A stretch of DNA of 64,000 nucleotides, taken from Mycolicibacterium frederiksbergense (GTDB taxonomy: Bacteria; Actinomycetota; Actinomycetes; Mycobacteriales; Mycobacteriaceae). The notes beneath the pieces are model-generated. The model was not told the DNA's origin. It searched no databases and saw only the letters and a program-made list of their open reading frames with translations. How positions within the stretch are numbered: the stretch's first letter is position 1; each line of letters begins with the position of its first letter. The DNA lies in assembly GCF_012223425.1 (NCBI RefSeq), contig NZ_CP038799.1, positions 3,142,107 through 3,206,106 on the forward strand, written 5' to 3'. This document shows positions 43,781 through 53,965 of this stretch, piece after piece. The position numbers and the translations under genes were made by a program.

Positions 43781-43917
43781 GGATAACGCGTAGAACGACT
43801 TTCGTGAGTTGCTGCGCCCGGCGAGATAGCGCGACGGGGTGACTGCTCGCGAATCTCTCGATCCTCGCGGCCGCCTCTGGCCGGCCGAACTCTCTCCGAT
43901 GTCCTGATTCATCACCC

Positions 43918-43962
43918 TTGCGCACCCGCTTGAGGCAGAGGTAGTATCGAACACAAGTTCGA
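43918..43962 (+). promoter_or_regulatory. SOS promoter with perfect LexA box
   Basis: TCGAACACAAGTTCGA (43947-43962) is a perfect match to the mycobacterial SOS box TCGAAC-N4-GTTCGA. It overlaps the end of the -10 box TAGTAT (43942-43947), which has a TTGCGC (43918-43923) 18 bp upstream. LexA bound here would block the promoter until DNA damage. The transcript runs toward the small gene at 44105. Confidence 0.75.
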
Positions 43963-44104
43963 ATGCGACGTTGCTCCCATCATCGCTCGGTGAGCACAGA
44001 CCGCGACTTCGGTCGCCGCGAGGTTCGATGTCCCCTTTGGGGACCCCCGGACCGTATTGCCTGATCGTGCCCGTTGGGCACCTTCTGTGAAAGCCGGTAT
44101 CCAC

Positions 44105-44452
44105 ATGGACGCCACCCATCTCGACACCTTCATCGATGCGCTCATCGGCGACCTCACCCCCGCACCGGATGACGCCGCCGATCGCCGGCTGTGTCATCTG
44201 CTCGATATTCCCAGCCGGATCGTCGATGAACATCTTCTACTGGCGGTGTTGGCGGCCGCGGTCACCGCCCGCAACCTGGTCGACCATGTGACCGCCCAAG
44301 CGGTCGCGGCCGCCGAGCGTGTCGGCATCGAATTCGCCGACGCCGTCGGGCAAGAAGTCGCGCATGTGGCCGGCAGGGTCGCGTTGAGCGATGAAGACCG
44401 GGCAGGCCTACCTCGGGTCCGGCCGCCACCCTTGGCTCATCCCACCGCGTGA
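44105..44452 (+). CDS. Small hypothetical protein downstream of an SOS box
   Basis: A 115-residue helical, Ala-rich protein without a recognised domain. Its middle (LLLAVLAAAVTARNLVDHVTAQAVAAAE, in two halves about residues 45-72) resembles in style the N-terminal helix of 13E12/DUF222 HNH proteins, whose genes often carry SOS boxes in mycobacteria, but I cannot prove homology. The C terminus is Pro/Arg-rich and could be a frameshifted end. It is the first substantial frame after the LexA box; a 33-codon frame starting right at the box (43963) comes before it. It may be an SOS-induced peptide or the remnant of a larger gene. Confidence 0.45.
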   Translation: MDATHLDTFIDALIGDLTPAPDDAADRRLCHLLDIPSRIVDEHLLLAVLAAAVTARNLVDHVTAQAVAAAERVGIEFADAVGQEVAHVAGRVALSDEDRAGLPRVRPPPLAHPTA

Positions 44453-44632
44453 CCGGGCCGGGCCCGAATCGGAGCACCTGAGATCACACGCCCGCCGCAG
44501 CCATGACTACCCTGCCCGCCGCCGCACAGACCACGACTCAGCACCTTGAAAACTACACAGAGAAACCGGCCGGAGCGCCGATTGCGTTGGTGGCCAACCC
44601 AACTACTGCAAACGAGCTAACGAATCAGGGCG

Positions 44633-45373
44633 CTAGGTCAGTTCCCAGATGACCGTCACCGAGAAGCCGACGCTCTGCTCGCCCGGCGCCAGCGGCACCG
44701 ATTCGGCCATCGCGGAACGTGGCATCGGGACCGGCGGTGGGGGCGTGGTGCCGTCGGCCTCCGAGATCGAGATGACGTCTCCCAGGTTCATGCCGGACAG
44801 CTCGGCGTACTGCTGAGCGCGGTCCTTGGCATCCTCGAAGGCGCGGGTGCGGGCATCGCGCACCAGGGCGGAGTCATCGGCGATCGAATAGTTCACCGAG
44901 TTGATCCGGGTGTTGTCCCCGCCGGTGGTGACGATCAGGGCCAGGATGTCCGACGCCCGGTCGGCGTCGCGGATCTTCACGTCGATGGCATTGCTGGCCC
45001 GGTAGGAGGCGATGCTGGTGCCGTCGTTGTTGTACTGCGGCTGCAAGGTCACCTGGGTGGTGCTGATGTCCTTCTGCTCGATCCCGGCGCCGGTCAGCGC
45101 GTCGAGGACGGCCTGCTGACGTTGGCTGGTCTGGTTGAGCGCGCCGGTGACGTCGGCGGCGATGGCTTCCATTGCCGCAGAAACGGTCAGCGTGTCGGGG
45201 GTGCCCTGCACCTCGCCGGAGCCGACGACGGTGACCTGGCGGGCGGCCGCGGCGGACGGGTCACCGACCGGTGCCGGACCTGACTGTGCATCACAGGCGC
45301 TCACCCCGACGGCGAGCACCGCCGCGGCGAGAGCGAGACAGACACGGACCGGCCAACGTCGCGCGAGAGGCAT
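44633..45373 (-). CDS. lpqG: SIMPL-domain (DUF541) lipoprotein LpqG
   Basis: A 246-residue envelope lipoprotein. The signal peptide ends in a lipobox VGVSAC (lipid Cys near residue 27). The mature part is a SIMPL/DUF541 domain (about 45-246), recognised by VVGSGEVQGTPDTLTVSAAME and the AFEDAKDRAQQYAELSGMNLG-type helix. The function of the family is unknown; members are linked to envelope stress. M. tuberculosis LpqG (Rv3623) lies next to hpt as here. The ATG at 45373 is chosen because it starts a proper signal peptide; codons farther upstream are tandem-repeat DNA. Confidence 0.9.
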   Translation of the reverse strand: MPLARRWPVRVCLALAAAVLAVGVSACDAQSGPAPVGDPSAAAARQVTVVGSGEVQGTPDTLTVSAAMEAIAADVTGALNQTSQRQQAVLDALTGAGIEQKDISTTQVTLQPQYNNDGTSIASYRASNAIDVKIRDADRASDILALIVTTGGDNTRINSVNYSIADDSALVRDARTRAFEDAKDRAQQYAELSGMNLGDVISISEADGTTPPPPVPMPRSAMAESVPLAPGEQSVGFSVTVIWELT

Positions 45374-45390
45374 GTTCGCACCATAGCGCC

Positions 45391-45457
45391 TCACGCAGTG
45401 ACTGTGATCAACCGTCACGGCGTGACTGTGATCGACCGTCACGGAGTGACGACGATC
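45391..45457. repeat. Tandem 24-bp repeat at the end of the alcohol dehydrogenase gene
   Basis: Two full units (45398-45421 and 45422-45445), differing at 2 of 24 positions, are flanked by partial units. Each contains the dyad GTCAC...GTGAC. The stop codon of the dehydrogenase gene (45441-45439) is inside the second unit, so the gene end and the gap to lpqG are made of the repeat. Confidence 0.8.
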
Positions 45458-46455
45458 TTGCAGTGCCGTTCTGGGTCCCCGAGATCTGCGAACGCTTCGG
45501 CCACCCCGTCCAGGTTCACCTCGCCGGTGACCAGCGGTGCCACATCGATATCGCCCTCGGCGATGGCCCGCAGCGATTCGGCGAATTCGGATGGGTCGTA
45601 GCCGAATACGAAGTGCAGGCTGATCTGCTTGGCGCTGGCGTAGAACGGGTGCACGGTGTCGGGTTGCATGCACACACCGGCCACCACGACGCGGGCGCCG
45701 GCCGGTGCCCGGCGCAGCACGTCGTCGATGACACCCGGGGCGCCCACCGCCTCGAACACCACCACCGGTGCGCTCTGATGGAAAGGCGAACCCTGCGCGG
45801 GGTCGACGGTGACATGTGCCCCGACGGTCTCGGCCAGCTGCCGTCGAGTGGGGGAGAAGTCCGCTGCCACGATGGTTTCCACGCCGCGGTACTTCAGCGC
45901 GGCGATGATTGCGATACCGATCGGGCCGCATCCGATGACGAGTGCCGGCTCACCGCGTTCGATCTTCGAGGTGTTGACGGCGTGCAGGCCGACCGCCATC
46001 GGCTCGGTCAGAGCGGCGTGGTGGGGGTCCAGGCCGTTGGGTACCGGCAGCAGCAGCGGAGCCGACAGCAGCATGCGCTCGGAGTAGCCGCCGATGGTGG
46101 TGTTGCTGTACACGATCATGTCGAGCCCGGTCGGTGTCAGCAGCACCGGGACCGAGGTCACCAGTGTCCCGGGGGCCGGCGCGTCGGTGCCCGGCCCGGC
46201 CTCCAGGATCTCCGCGCTGAACTCGTGGCCCATGTAGACGTCGGCCGCCAGGTCGATACCGGCCAGGGTGTCGGGCATGCCCTCCATCTCCGCACCCGCG
46301 GCCAGCATCTGATCGCCGTGCGAGGCGAAATGCAGGTCGGATCCGCAGATTCCGCACGCCTTCACCGCCACCAGCACCTGGCCGGGGCCGGGTACCGGTT
46401 CGGGCACGTCATCGCGCACCACCATCGCGCCGTCACGTAGTACCGCGGTGCGCAT
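45439..46455 (-). CDS. Zinc-binding alcohol/polyol dehydrogenase family protein
   Basis: A 338-residue medium-chain dehydrogenase. The catalytic-zinc Cys is in CGICGSDLHF (about residues 35-44), GHE is present in YMGHEFSAE, and the NAD-binding motif is VIGCGPIGIAI (about 170-180). The four-Cys structural-zinc loop is absent, as in sorbitol-dehydrogenase-like members. It starts at the stop of the monooxygenase gene (overlap of 1 nt), forming an operon ephA - monooxygenase - dehydrogenase. It may oxidise an alcohol from the same degradative route. The last codons lie in a tandem repeat. Confidence 0.87.
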   Translation of the reverse strand: MRTAVLRDGAMVVRDDVPEPVPGPGQVLVAVKACGICGSDLHFASHGDQMLAAGAEMEGMPDTLAGIDLAADVYMGHEFSAEILEAGPGTDAPAPGTLVTSVPVLLTPTGLDMIVYSNTTIGGYSERMLLSAPLLLPVPNGLDPHHAALTEPMAVGLHAVNTSKIERGEPALVIGCGPIGIAIIAALKYRGVETIVAADFSPTRRQLAETVGAHVTVDPAQGSPFHQSAPVVVFEAVGAPGVIDDVLRRAPAGARVVVAGVCMQPDTVHPFYASAKQISLHFVFGYDPSEFAESLRAIAEGDIDVAPLVTGEVNLDGVAEAFADLGDPERHCKIVVTP

Positions 46456-47633
46456 CAGCGCTTGTCCGCGGCGTGCTCGGTGATGGCGTTGACGATGGCC
46501 TGCCCGGCGCGGCCGAACAGCTGGTCCCGGATGCCCTTGGCCCACTCGTGGGAGGCCTGCGGTGCGCTCAGCTGTCCCTTGAAATGCGGGATGACCTCCC
46601 GGGCGAACAACTCGTAGGAGTGGTAGGTGGCCGCCGGCGAGGCCCAGTCGTGGCCGAGCAGCAGGAACGTGCCGAACCCGCCCGAGCGGTCCAGCAGATC
46701 CTGGATGTAGGCGATCGCCTCTTCTGTGGTGCCGATACAGCAATTGCCTTTGGCCGCATAGTCTTCGACGAATTGCCGGGCATCGCCTTCGCCGCCGTCG
46801 GCCGAGTTGGACAGCGGTACGAACCCTGCCGCGCCGAAGTAGTTCGCGAAATCCTGCAGGCCGTAGGTGCAGTCCTCGATCGCCTGTTCCTTGGTGTCGG
46901 CGACGTGCACGATCCCCAGCACCCGCCAGTCCTTGCGGTCGGGTGCCTCGCGCCCCGATGCGGCGGCCTGGTCCTCGACGATGCCCCAGGTGGTCTCCAA
47001 CGCCGCGGCCCCGCCGGGCACCGACATCGACAGCGACAGCAGCGAGGTGCCGAGCTGGCCGGCCAGCCGCGGTCCGGACGGCGAAACCATTGCCGCGGTA
47101 GATATCTCCGGGTACGGCCAGGTGTATGGGCGGATGTGCAGCGCCGCGTCACGCAGGGTGAACCAGTCGGTCTGCCGGTCGATCCGTTCCTCGGGGCCGG
47201 CCCGGAAGAGTGCCAGGATGGCGTCCAGGGACTCCTGCATCATCCGGCGCTGCTCGACGGGATCGATCCCCATCATGTAGGCATCCGAGGGCAGCGCCCC
47301 CGGCCCGGTGCCGAACATGACCCGGCCCCTGGTCAGGTGATCGAGCAGCACCCAGCGGTCGGCGACCATCAGCGGGTGGTGGTAGGGCAGCGACACCACG
47401 CCGGTGCCGAGCCGGATGTGGCGCGTGCGCTCGGCGGCCGCGGCGATGAACACCTCCGGGCAGGCGATGAGTTCATAACCGCCGGAATGGTGTTCACCGA
47501 ACCAGGCTTCGTCGTAGCCCAGCCGGTCGAGTGCCTCCACCCGGTCCATGTCGTACTGCAGTGCCAGGGTGGGGGACTGCCCGGTCGGATGGAACGGTGT
47601 GATGAAGACCCCGAAGTCCAGTGGACGCGTCAT
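46455..47633 (-). CDS. LLM-class flavin-dependent monooxygenase (Rv3618 type)
   Basis: A 392-residue bacterial-luciferase-like (TIM-barrel) oxidoreductase using FMN or F420. The family is shown by EAWFGEHHSGG (about residues 44-54), RLGTGVVSLPYHHPLMVAD (about 75-93) and RGRVMFGTGPG. Size and position beside ephA match M. tuberculosis Rv3618, a putative monooxygenase. The ATG at 47633 overlaps the ephA stop by 4 bp. The substrate is unknown. Pairing with an epoxide hydrolase suggests stepwise oxidation of a hydrophobic compound. Confidence 0.9.
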   Translation of the reverse strand: MTRPLDFGVFITPFHPTGQSPTLALQYDMDRVEALDRLGYDEAWFGEHHSGGYELIACPEVFIAAAAERTRHIRLGTGVVSLPYHHPLMVADRWVLLDHLTRGRVMFGTGPGALPSDAYMMGIDPVEQRRMMQESLDAILALFRAGPEERIDRQTDWFTLRDAALHIRPYTWPYPEISTAAMVSPSGPRLAGQLGTSLLSLSMSVPGGAAALETTWGIVEDQAAASGREAPDRKDWRVLGIVHVADTKEQAIEDCTYGLQDFANYFGAAGFVPLSNSADGGEGDARQFVEDYAAKGNCCIGTTEEAIAYIQDLLDRSGGFGTFLLLGHDWASPAATYHSYELFAREVIPHFKGQLSAPQASHEWAKGIRDQLFGRAGQAIVNAITEHAADKR

Positions 47634-48565
47634 GCGAGACTCCCGAGGAACTCCAGCAGCACCGCATTGACCTCGTCGGGCCGCTCCTGCTGCAACCAAT
47701 GCCCCGCACCGTCGAGTAGCACCTCCCGGTAGTCGCCGGTGGCCACCTCGGTCACCCGGTCACGCGGGGTGAATCCCAGTACCGGGTCGGCGCTGCCGGC
47801 CAGGAACAACAGCGGCACGGTGATGGTGTGTGCCGCCAATCCGTCGGCCGCCGGATCGGTGAGTTCCCAGTTGCGGTCGAAGTTGCGGTACCAGTTCAGC
47901 GGTCCGGTGAAGCCGGTCACCTCGAACGCCCGCACGTACTCGTCGAATTCCTCGGTGCTCAGCCAGTCCGGCAGCGCCGGCAACGGCTGCTCGGTCATCT
48001 CGTCGACGGGGCCGCCGAATCCCTCCAGCGCCACCATCCGCTGCAGCGAGGAGCGGACATCGGCGTTCAGCGCGGCGTCGGCCACACTGGGTTCCTGGAA
48101 GTAGAGGATGTAGAAGAAGTTGTCGCCGAAGATCTTGCGCCAGATCTGGGTGGGCGGGGCCGAGGCCCGCGGGATGGGCGGCACGCTCAGCGCCGCCACG
48201 GCGCGCACCCGGTCGGGGTAGTACAGCGGGAAATTGGTGGCCACCGGGGAGCCCCAGTCATGGCCGATGAGCACGGCGCGCTGCGCGCCCACGTCATCGA
48301 GCAGTCCGGCGATATCGGCGGTCAGTTCGGCGATGTTGTAGGCCTCGATCGCCTCCGGGCGCGAGGATCCGCCGTATCCGCGCTGGTCGGGGGCCAGCAC
48401 GTGGTAGCCGGCCGCGGCCAGCGCGGGGATCTGGTGACGCCACGAATGGGCCAGTTCGGGGAAGCCGTGGGCCAGCACGACGACCGGATTACCGGGGTCG
48501 CCGGCCTCGGTCACCCGCAACGTCACGCCATTGGTATCGACTAACCGGGTGGTTGGTGTGATCAC
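47630..48565 (-). CDS. ephA: Epoxide hydrolase
   Basis: A 311-residue alpha/beta hydrolase that opens epoxides to diols. The oxyanion HGFPE motif is near residue 33-37, the nucleophile Asp is in GHDWGS (about 101-106), the acid is in GSADPVLG and the catalytic His is in GAGHWLQQERP (about 287-297). The lid Tyr residues appear in FFYILYFQEP and NWYRNFDRNW. It aligns along its length with M. tuberculosis EphA (Rv3617). The GTG at 48565 fits the ortholog start (LVDTNGV). It is the first gene of a three-gene operon. Confidence 0.93.
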   Translation of the reverse strand: MITPTTRLVDTNGVTLRVTEAGDPGNPVVVLAHGFPELAHSWRHQIPALAAAGYHVLAPDQRGYGGSSRPEAIEAYNIAELTADIAGLLDDVGAQRAVLIGHDWGSPVATNFPLYYPDRVRAVAALSVPPIPRASAPPTQIWRKIFGDNFFYILYFQEPSVADAALNADVRSSLQRMVALEGFGGPVDEMTEQPLPALPDWLSTEEFDEYVRAFEVTGFTGPLNWYRNFDRNWELTDPAADGLAAHTITVPLLFLAGSADPVLGFTPRDRVTEVATGDYREVLLDGAGHWLQQERPDEVNAVLLEFLGSLA

Positions 48566-48711
48566 GATCTCACCCAAGCACACGGGGTCCGCGCGGGCGA
48601 GCATCCCGGGCGGGGAACTTCTGATCGTTGGTCAAGCGGTAGCCTTGAGTTTTCCAACTGCGCTTATCGGAAGGACCGGGCCGGCCGCACCCATGCAGGC
48701 CGGAGATATCG

Positions 48712-51012
<2,301 letters not shown>

Positions 51013-51028
51013 ACAGAACGGAGCGTCG

Positions 51029-51646
51029 ATGACGACGTCAGGGAATGACCTCGCCGAAGCGGTCGCCTTCACCCCGGCCCACTTCGACCAGGAACGCGCG
51101 GAAGCGGCGGTCCGCGAGCTGCTGATCGCGGTCGGCGAGGATCCGGACCGGCACGGTCTGGTGGATACCCCCGCGCGGGTGGCCAGGGCGTACCGGGAGA
51201 TCTTCGGCGGTCTCTACACCGATCCCGACACGGTGCTCAACACCACCTTCGACGAGCAGCATGACGAGCTGGTGCTGGTCAAGGGAATCCCGATGTACTC
51301 CACCTGTGAACACCACCTGGTGTCGTTCCACGGGGTGGCCCATGTCGGGTACATCCCCGGACTCGACGGCCGGGTCACCGGCCTGTCGAAGATCGCCAGG
51401 CTTGTCGACCTCTATGCGAAACGCCCGCAGGTTCAGGAGCGGCTGACCGCACAGATCGCCGATGCCCTCATGCGCAAGCTGGACCCGCGCGGGGCGATCG
51501 TGGTGGTCGAGGCCGAGCACCTGTGCATGGCGATGCGCGGTGTGCGCAAGCCGGGCGCGGTGACCACCACCTCGGCGGTGCGCGGACAGTTCAAGACCGA
51601 CAAGGCATCACGGTCCGAGGCGCTGGAACTGATCCTCCGGAAGTGA
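51029..51646 (+). CDS. folE: GTP cyclohydrolase I
   Basis: A 205-residue enzyme making 7,8-dihydroneopterin triphosphate from GTP, the first step of folate synthesis. Zinc and substrate residues are in YSTCEHHLV (about residues 90-98), GLSKIARLVD (about 118-127) and EAEHLCMAMRGV (about 165-176). The ATG at 51029 has CGGAG 6 nt upstream; a GTG at 51005 overlapping ftsH is the alternative. It matches Rv3609c. The stop overlaps the folP1 GTG (GTGA). Confidence 0.96.
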   Translation: MTTSGNDLAEAVAFTPAHFDQERAEAAVRELLIAVGEDPDRHGLVDTPARVARAYREIFGGLYTDPDTVLNTTFDEQHDELVLVKGIPMYSTCEHHLVSFHGVAHVGYIPGLDGRVTGLSKIARLVDLYAKRPQVQERLTAQIADALMRKLDPRGAIVVVEAEHLCMAMRGVRKPGAVTTTSAVRGQFKTDKASRSEALELILRK

Positions 51647-52527
51647 CCGTGCCGGTGGTGATGGGTGTCGTCAACGTCACCGAGGACTCGTTCTCCGACG
51701 GCGGCCTCTTCCTCGATCGCGACCGGGCCGTGGAACGGGCGATGGCGCTCGTCGCCGCCGGTGCCGCGATCATCGATGTCGGCGGCGAATCGACGCGCCC
51801 GGGTGCCACCCGGGTCGCCCCCGAGTTGGAGAGCTCGCGGGTGCTGCCCGTCATCCGGGATCTGGCCACCGCGGGTGTCGCCGTCAGCATCGACACCATG
51901 CATTCGTCGGTGGCCGCGGCGGCACTGGAGAACGGCGCGCAGATCGTCAACGATGTCTCCGGCGGGCGCGCCGACCCGAACATGGCAGCCGTGCTGGCCG
52001 AGGCGAAAGTGCCATGGGTGCTGATGCATTGGCGGTCGGTGCGCGCCGATGCCCCGCACGAGGTTCCCGCCTACGCCGATGTCGTCGGCGAGGTGCACGA
52101 GGACCTGTTGCGCAGCGTGGACGCCGCGGTCGCGGCCGGCGTGGACCCGGGCAAGGTGATCATCGACCCCGGCCTCGGTTTCGCCAAGACCGCGCAACAC
52201 AACTGGCAACTGCTGCGCGCGCTGCCGACGTTCGTGGCGACTGGATTCCCGGTCCTGGTCGGGGCGTCGCGCAAACGGTTCCTCGGCGCACTGCTCGCAG
52301 GACCCGACGCGGTGTTGCGCCCGGCCGACGGGCGGGAGACGGCGACGGCGGTGATCTCCGCGTTGTCGGTTCTGGCCGGCGCGTGGGGCGTGCGGGTACA
52401 CGACGTGCAGGCCTCGGTCGATGCACTCAAGGTAGTGGACGCGTGGTCCGGCGGGCAGGAGCGAAGCGACTCGGGGGAACGGTCCGGTGGGCTGGAGCGA
52501 AGCGACTCGGGGGAAAATGATGGCTGA
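51643..52527 (+). CDS. folP1: Dihydropteroate synthase
   Basis: A 294-residue enzyme joining p-aminobenzoate to dihydropterin pyrophosphate, the sulfonamide target. Motifs are VMGVVNVTEDSFSDGG (residues 4-19), DVGGESTRPGA (about 45-55) and GASRKRFLG (about 207-215). The core ends near residue 265. The last 27 residues (SGGQERSDSGER and SGGLERSDSGE) are a two-unit 12-residue repeat encoded by the tandem 36-bp repeat at 52445-52516, and are absent from M. tuberculosis FolP1 (280 residues). The tail is probably neutral. Confidence 0.95.
   Translation: MTVPVVMGVVNVTEDSFSDGGLFLDRDRAVERAMALVAAGAAIIDVGGESTRPGATRVAPELESSRVLPVIRDLATAGVAVSIDTMHSSVAAAALENGAQIVNDVSGGRADPNMAAVLAEAKVPWVLMHWRSVRADAPHEVPAYADVVGEVHEDLLRSVDAAVAAGVDPGKVIIDPGLGFAKTAQHNWQLLRALPTFVATGFPVLVGASRKRFLGALLAGPDAVLRPADGRETATAVISALSVLAGAWGVRVHDVQASVDALKVVDAWSGGQERSDSGERSGGLERSDSGENDG
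52445..52516 (+). repeat. Tandem 36-bp repeat at the folP1/folB junction
   Basis: Two 36-bp units (52445-52480, 52481-52516) each hold GGAGCGAAGCGACTCGGGGG. They encode the folP1 C-terminal tail, and the second unit also supplies the purine-rich stretch just before the folB start. Single related copies occur at 21861, 33475 and 41151. Confidence 0.85.
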
Positions 52528-52900
52528 TCGAATCGAACTGCGCGGGTTGACCGTTCGTGGGAACCACGGCGTCTTCGACCATGAGCGCCGGGATGGACAG
52601 GACTTTGTCATCGATGTGACGGTGTGGATCGATCTGGACGCGGCCGCCGCGACCGACGACCTCGCCGACACCCTGAACTACGGAACGCTGGCGGAGCGGG
52701 CGGCCGCGATCGTCGCGGGCCCACCGCGCAACCTGATCGAGACGGTGTCCGCCGAGATCGCCGAGGACGTGATGACCGATGAGCGTGTGTATGCCGTGGA
52801 AGTTGTCGTGCACAAGCCCAGCGCGCCGATCCCGCTGACCTTCTCCGACGTCGCGGTGGTGGCGCGGCGGTCCCGGCGCGGCCGGGGCCTGGCGCCGTGA
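52520..52900 (+). CDS. folB: Dihydroneopterin aldolase
   Basis: A 126-residue enzyme cleaving dihydroneopterin to 6-hydroxymethyl-dihydropterin and glycolaldehyde. The family shows in IELRGLTVRGNHGVFDHER (residues 4-22), with the catalytic region and LNYGTLAERAA, and LIETVSAEIAEDV with the conserved Glu; Lys is in VVHKPSAPIP. The ATG at 52520 matches the ortholog (MADRIEL); another ATG sits directly before it at 52517. It overlaps folP1 by 8 bp and folK by 4 bp. Confidence 0.95.
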   Translation: MADRIELRGLTVRGNHGVFDHERRDGQDFVIDVTVWIDLDAAAATDDLADTLNYGTLAERAAAIVAGPPRNLIETVSAEIAEDVMTDERVYAVEVVVHKPSAPIPLTFSDVAVVARRSRRGRGLAP

Positions 52901-53424
52901 GCACCGCGGTGCTGTCCATCGGGTCGAACCTGGGCGACCGGCTGGCACATCTGCAGTCGGTGGTCGACGGCATGGCGGCGCTGGGCAGCCGGATCGTGGC
53001 GGTCTCGCCGGTCTACGAGACCGACGCGTGGGGTGGCGTCGAACAGGGCGCCTTCCTCAACGCGGTCCTGATCGTCGAGGACCCAGCGTGTGACGGCCAC
53101 GGCTGGTTGCGGCGCGGTCAGCAACTGGAGTCCGCGGCCGACCGCGTGCGCGAGGTGCACTGGGGGCCGCGGACCCTCGATGTCGACATCGTCTCCTGTC
53201 GCGACGGGGCAGGCGAATTGCGTTCCGAGGACGCCGAACTGACCCTGCCGCACCCGTTCGCCCATCAGCGTGCGTTCGTACTGGTGCCGTGGCTGGCCGC
53301 CGATGCCGGCGCCGAGTTGTCCGGCGCGCCGGTGGCCGAGCTGGTGGCGAGGCTGGAGGAGGCCGAGCGCGCCGGGGTGCGGCCCACCCATCTGAGCCTG
53401 GATCGCCAGGGACATCGATCCTGA
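52897..53424 (+). CDS. folK: Hydroxymethyl-dihydropterin pyrophosphokinase
   Basis: A 175-residue kinase that pyrophosphorylates 6-hydroxymethyl-dihydropterin for FolP. The start AVLSIGSNLGDR (residues 4-15), SPVYETDAWGG (about 38-48), FLNAV, and the metal-binding GPRTLDVDIV (about 90-99) are family signatures. The gene completes folE-folP1-folB-folK, each overlapping the next. Confidence 0.96.
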   Translation: MSTAVLSIGSNLGDRLAHLQSVVDGMAALGSRIVAVSPVYETDAWGGVEQGAFLNAVLIVEDPACDGHGWLRRGQQLESAADRVREVHWGPRTLDVDIVSCRDGAGELRSEDAELTLPHPFAHQRAFVLVPWLAADAGAELSGAPVAELVARLEEAERAGVRPTHLSLDRQGHRS

Positions 53425-53909
53425 TGGGACCGACCCGTAAGCGCGACCTCGCGGCAGCGACGGGTATCGCCGCCGTCGTCTGCTACCTGCTGGTCGTCTT
53501 CCTGTACCGGTGGTTCCCGCCGATCACGCTCTGGACGGGACTGTCCCTGCTGGCGGTGGCGATCGCCGAGGCGATCTGGGGAAACCTCGTGCGATCGCGT
53601 ATCGCCGACGGCCAGATCGGCATCGGTGCGGGACGGCTGCATCCGCTGGCGGTGGCCCGGTCGGTGGGGATCGCGAAGGCATCGGCCTGGGTTGGCGCGC
53701 TGGTACTGGGTTGGTGGGTCGGGGTTCTCGCGTATCTGGTGCCGCGCCGCGGCACCATGCGAGTGGCGGGCGAGGACACCGCCGGTGCTGTGGTGGCCGC
53801 ACTGTGCGCACTGGCATTGCTCGCGGCCGGGCTGTGGCTGCAGCATTGCTGCACGTCTCCGGATGAGCCGAACGACAAACCCGACTCGTACAGTGGCGCA
53901 GCCGAGTAG
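53424..53909 (+). CDS. DUF3180 membrane protein (Rv3605c type)
   Basis: A 161-residue inner-membrane protein with about four helices (roughly residues 12-30, 37-55, 83-105 and 120-140). It belongs to the actinobacterial DUF3180 family, whose function is unknown. Its ATG shares one base with the folK stop, so it is translated with the folate operon, an order conserved in M. tuberculosis (Rv3605c). The C-terminal tail is hydrophilic. Confidence 0.88.
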   Translation: MGPTRKRDLAAATGIAAVVCYLLVVFLYRWFPPITLWTGLSLLAVAIAEAIWGNLVRSRIADGQIGIGAGRLHPLAVARSVGIAKASAWVGALVLGWWVGVLAYLVPRRGTMRVAGEDTAGAVVAALCALALLAAGLWLQHCCTSPDEPNDKPDSYSGAAE

Positions 53910-53953
53910 CCGAATCGCCGTGCAGGTCGACACGCGATGCGAGCTGTGAACGG

Positions 53954-53965
53954 TACAGTCGCCCC
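53954..53965 (+). promoter_or_regulatory. -10 box, leaderless start of the 53966 gene
   Basis: TACAGT (53954-53959) lies 6 nt before the ATG, predicting a leaderless transcript separate from the folate operon. No good -35 was found at standard spacing. Confidence 0.5.

Noticed and set aside
44633..45931. 432-codon version of lpqG
   Set aside because: The upstream part is antisense to the alcohol dehydrogenase and includes tandem-repeat codons. The signal peptide begins only at 45373.
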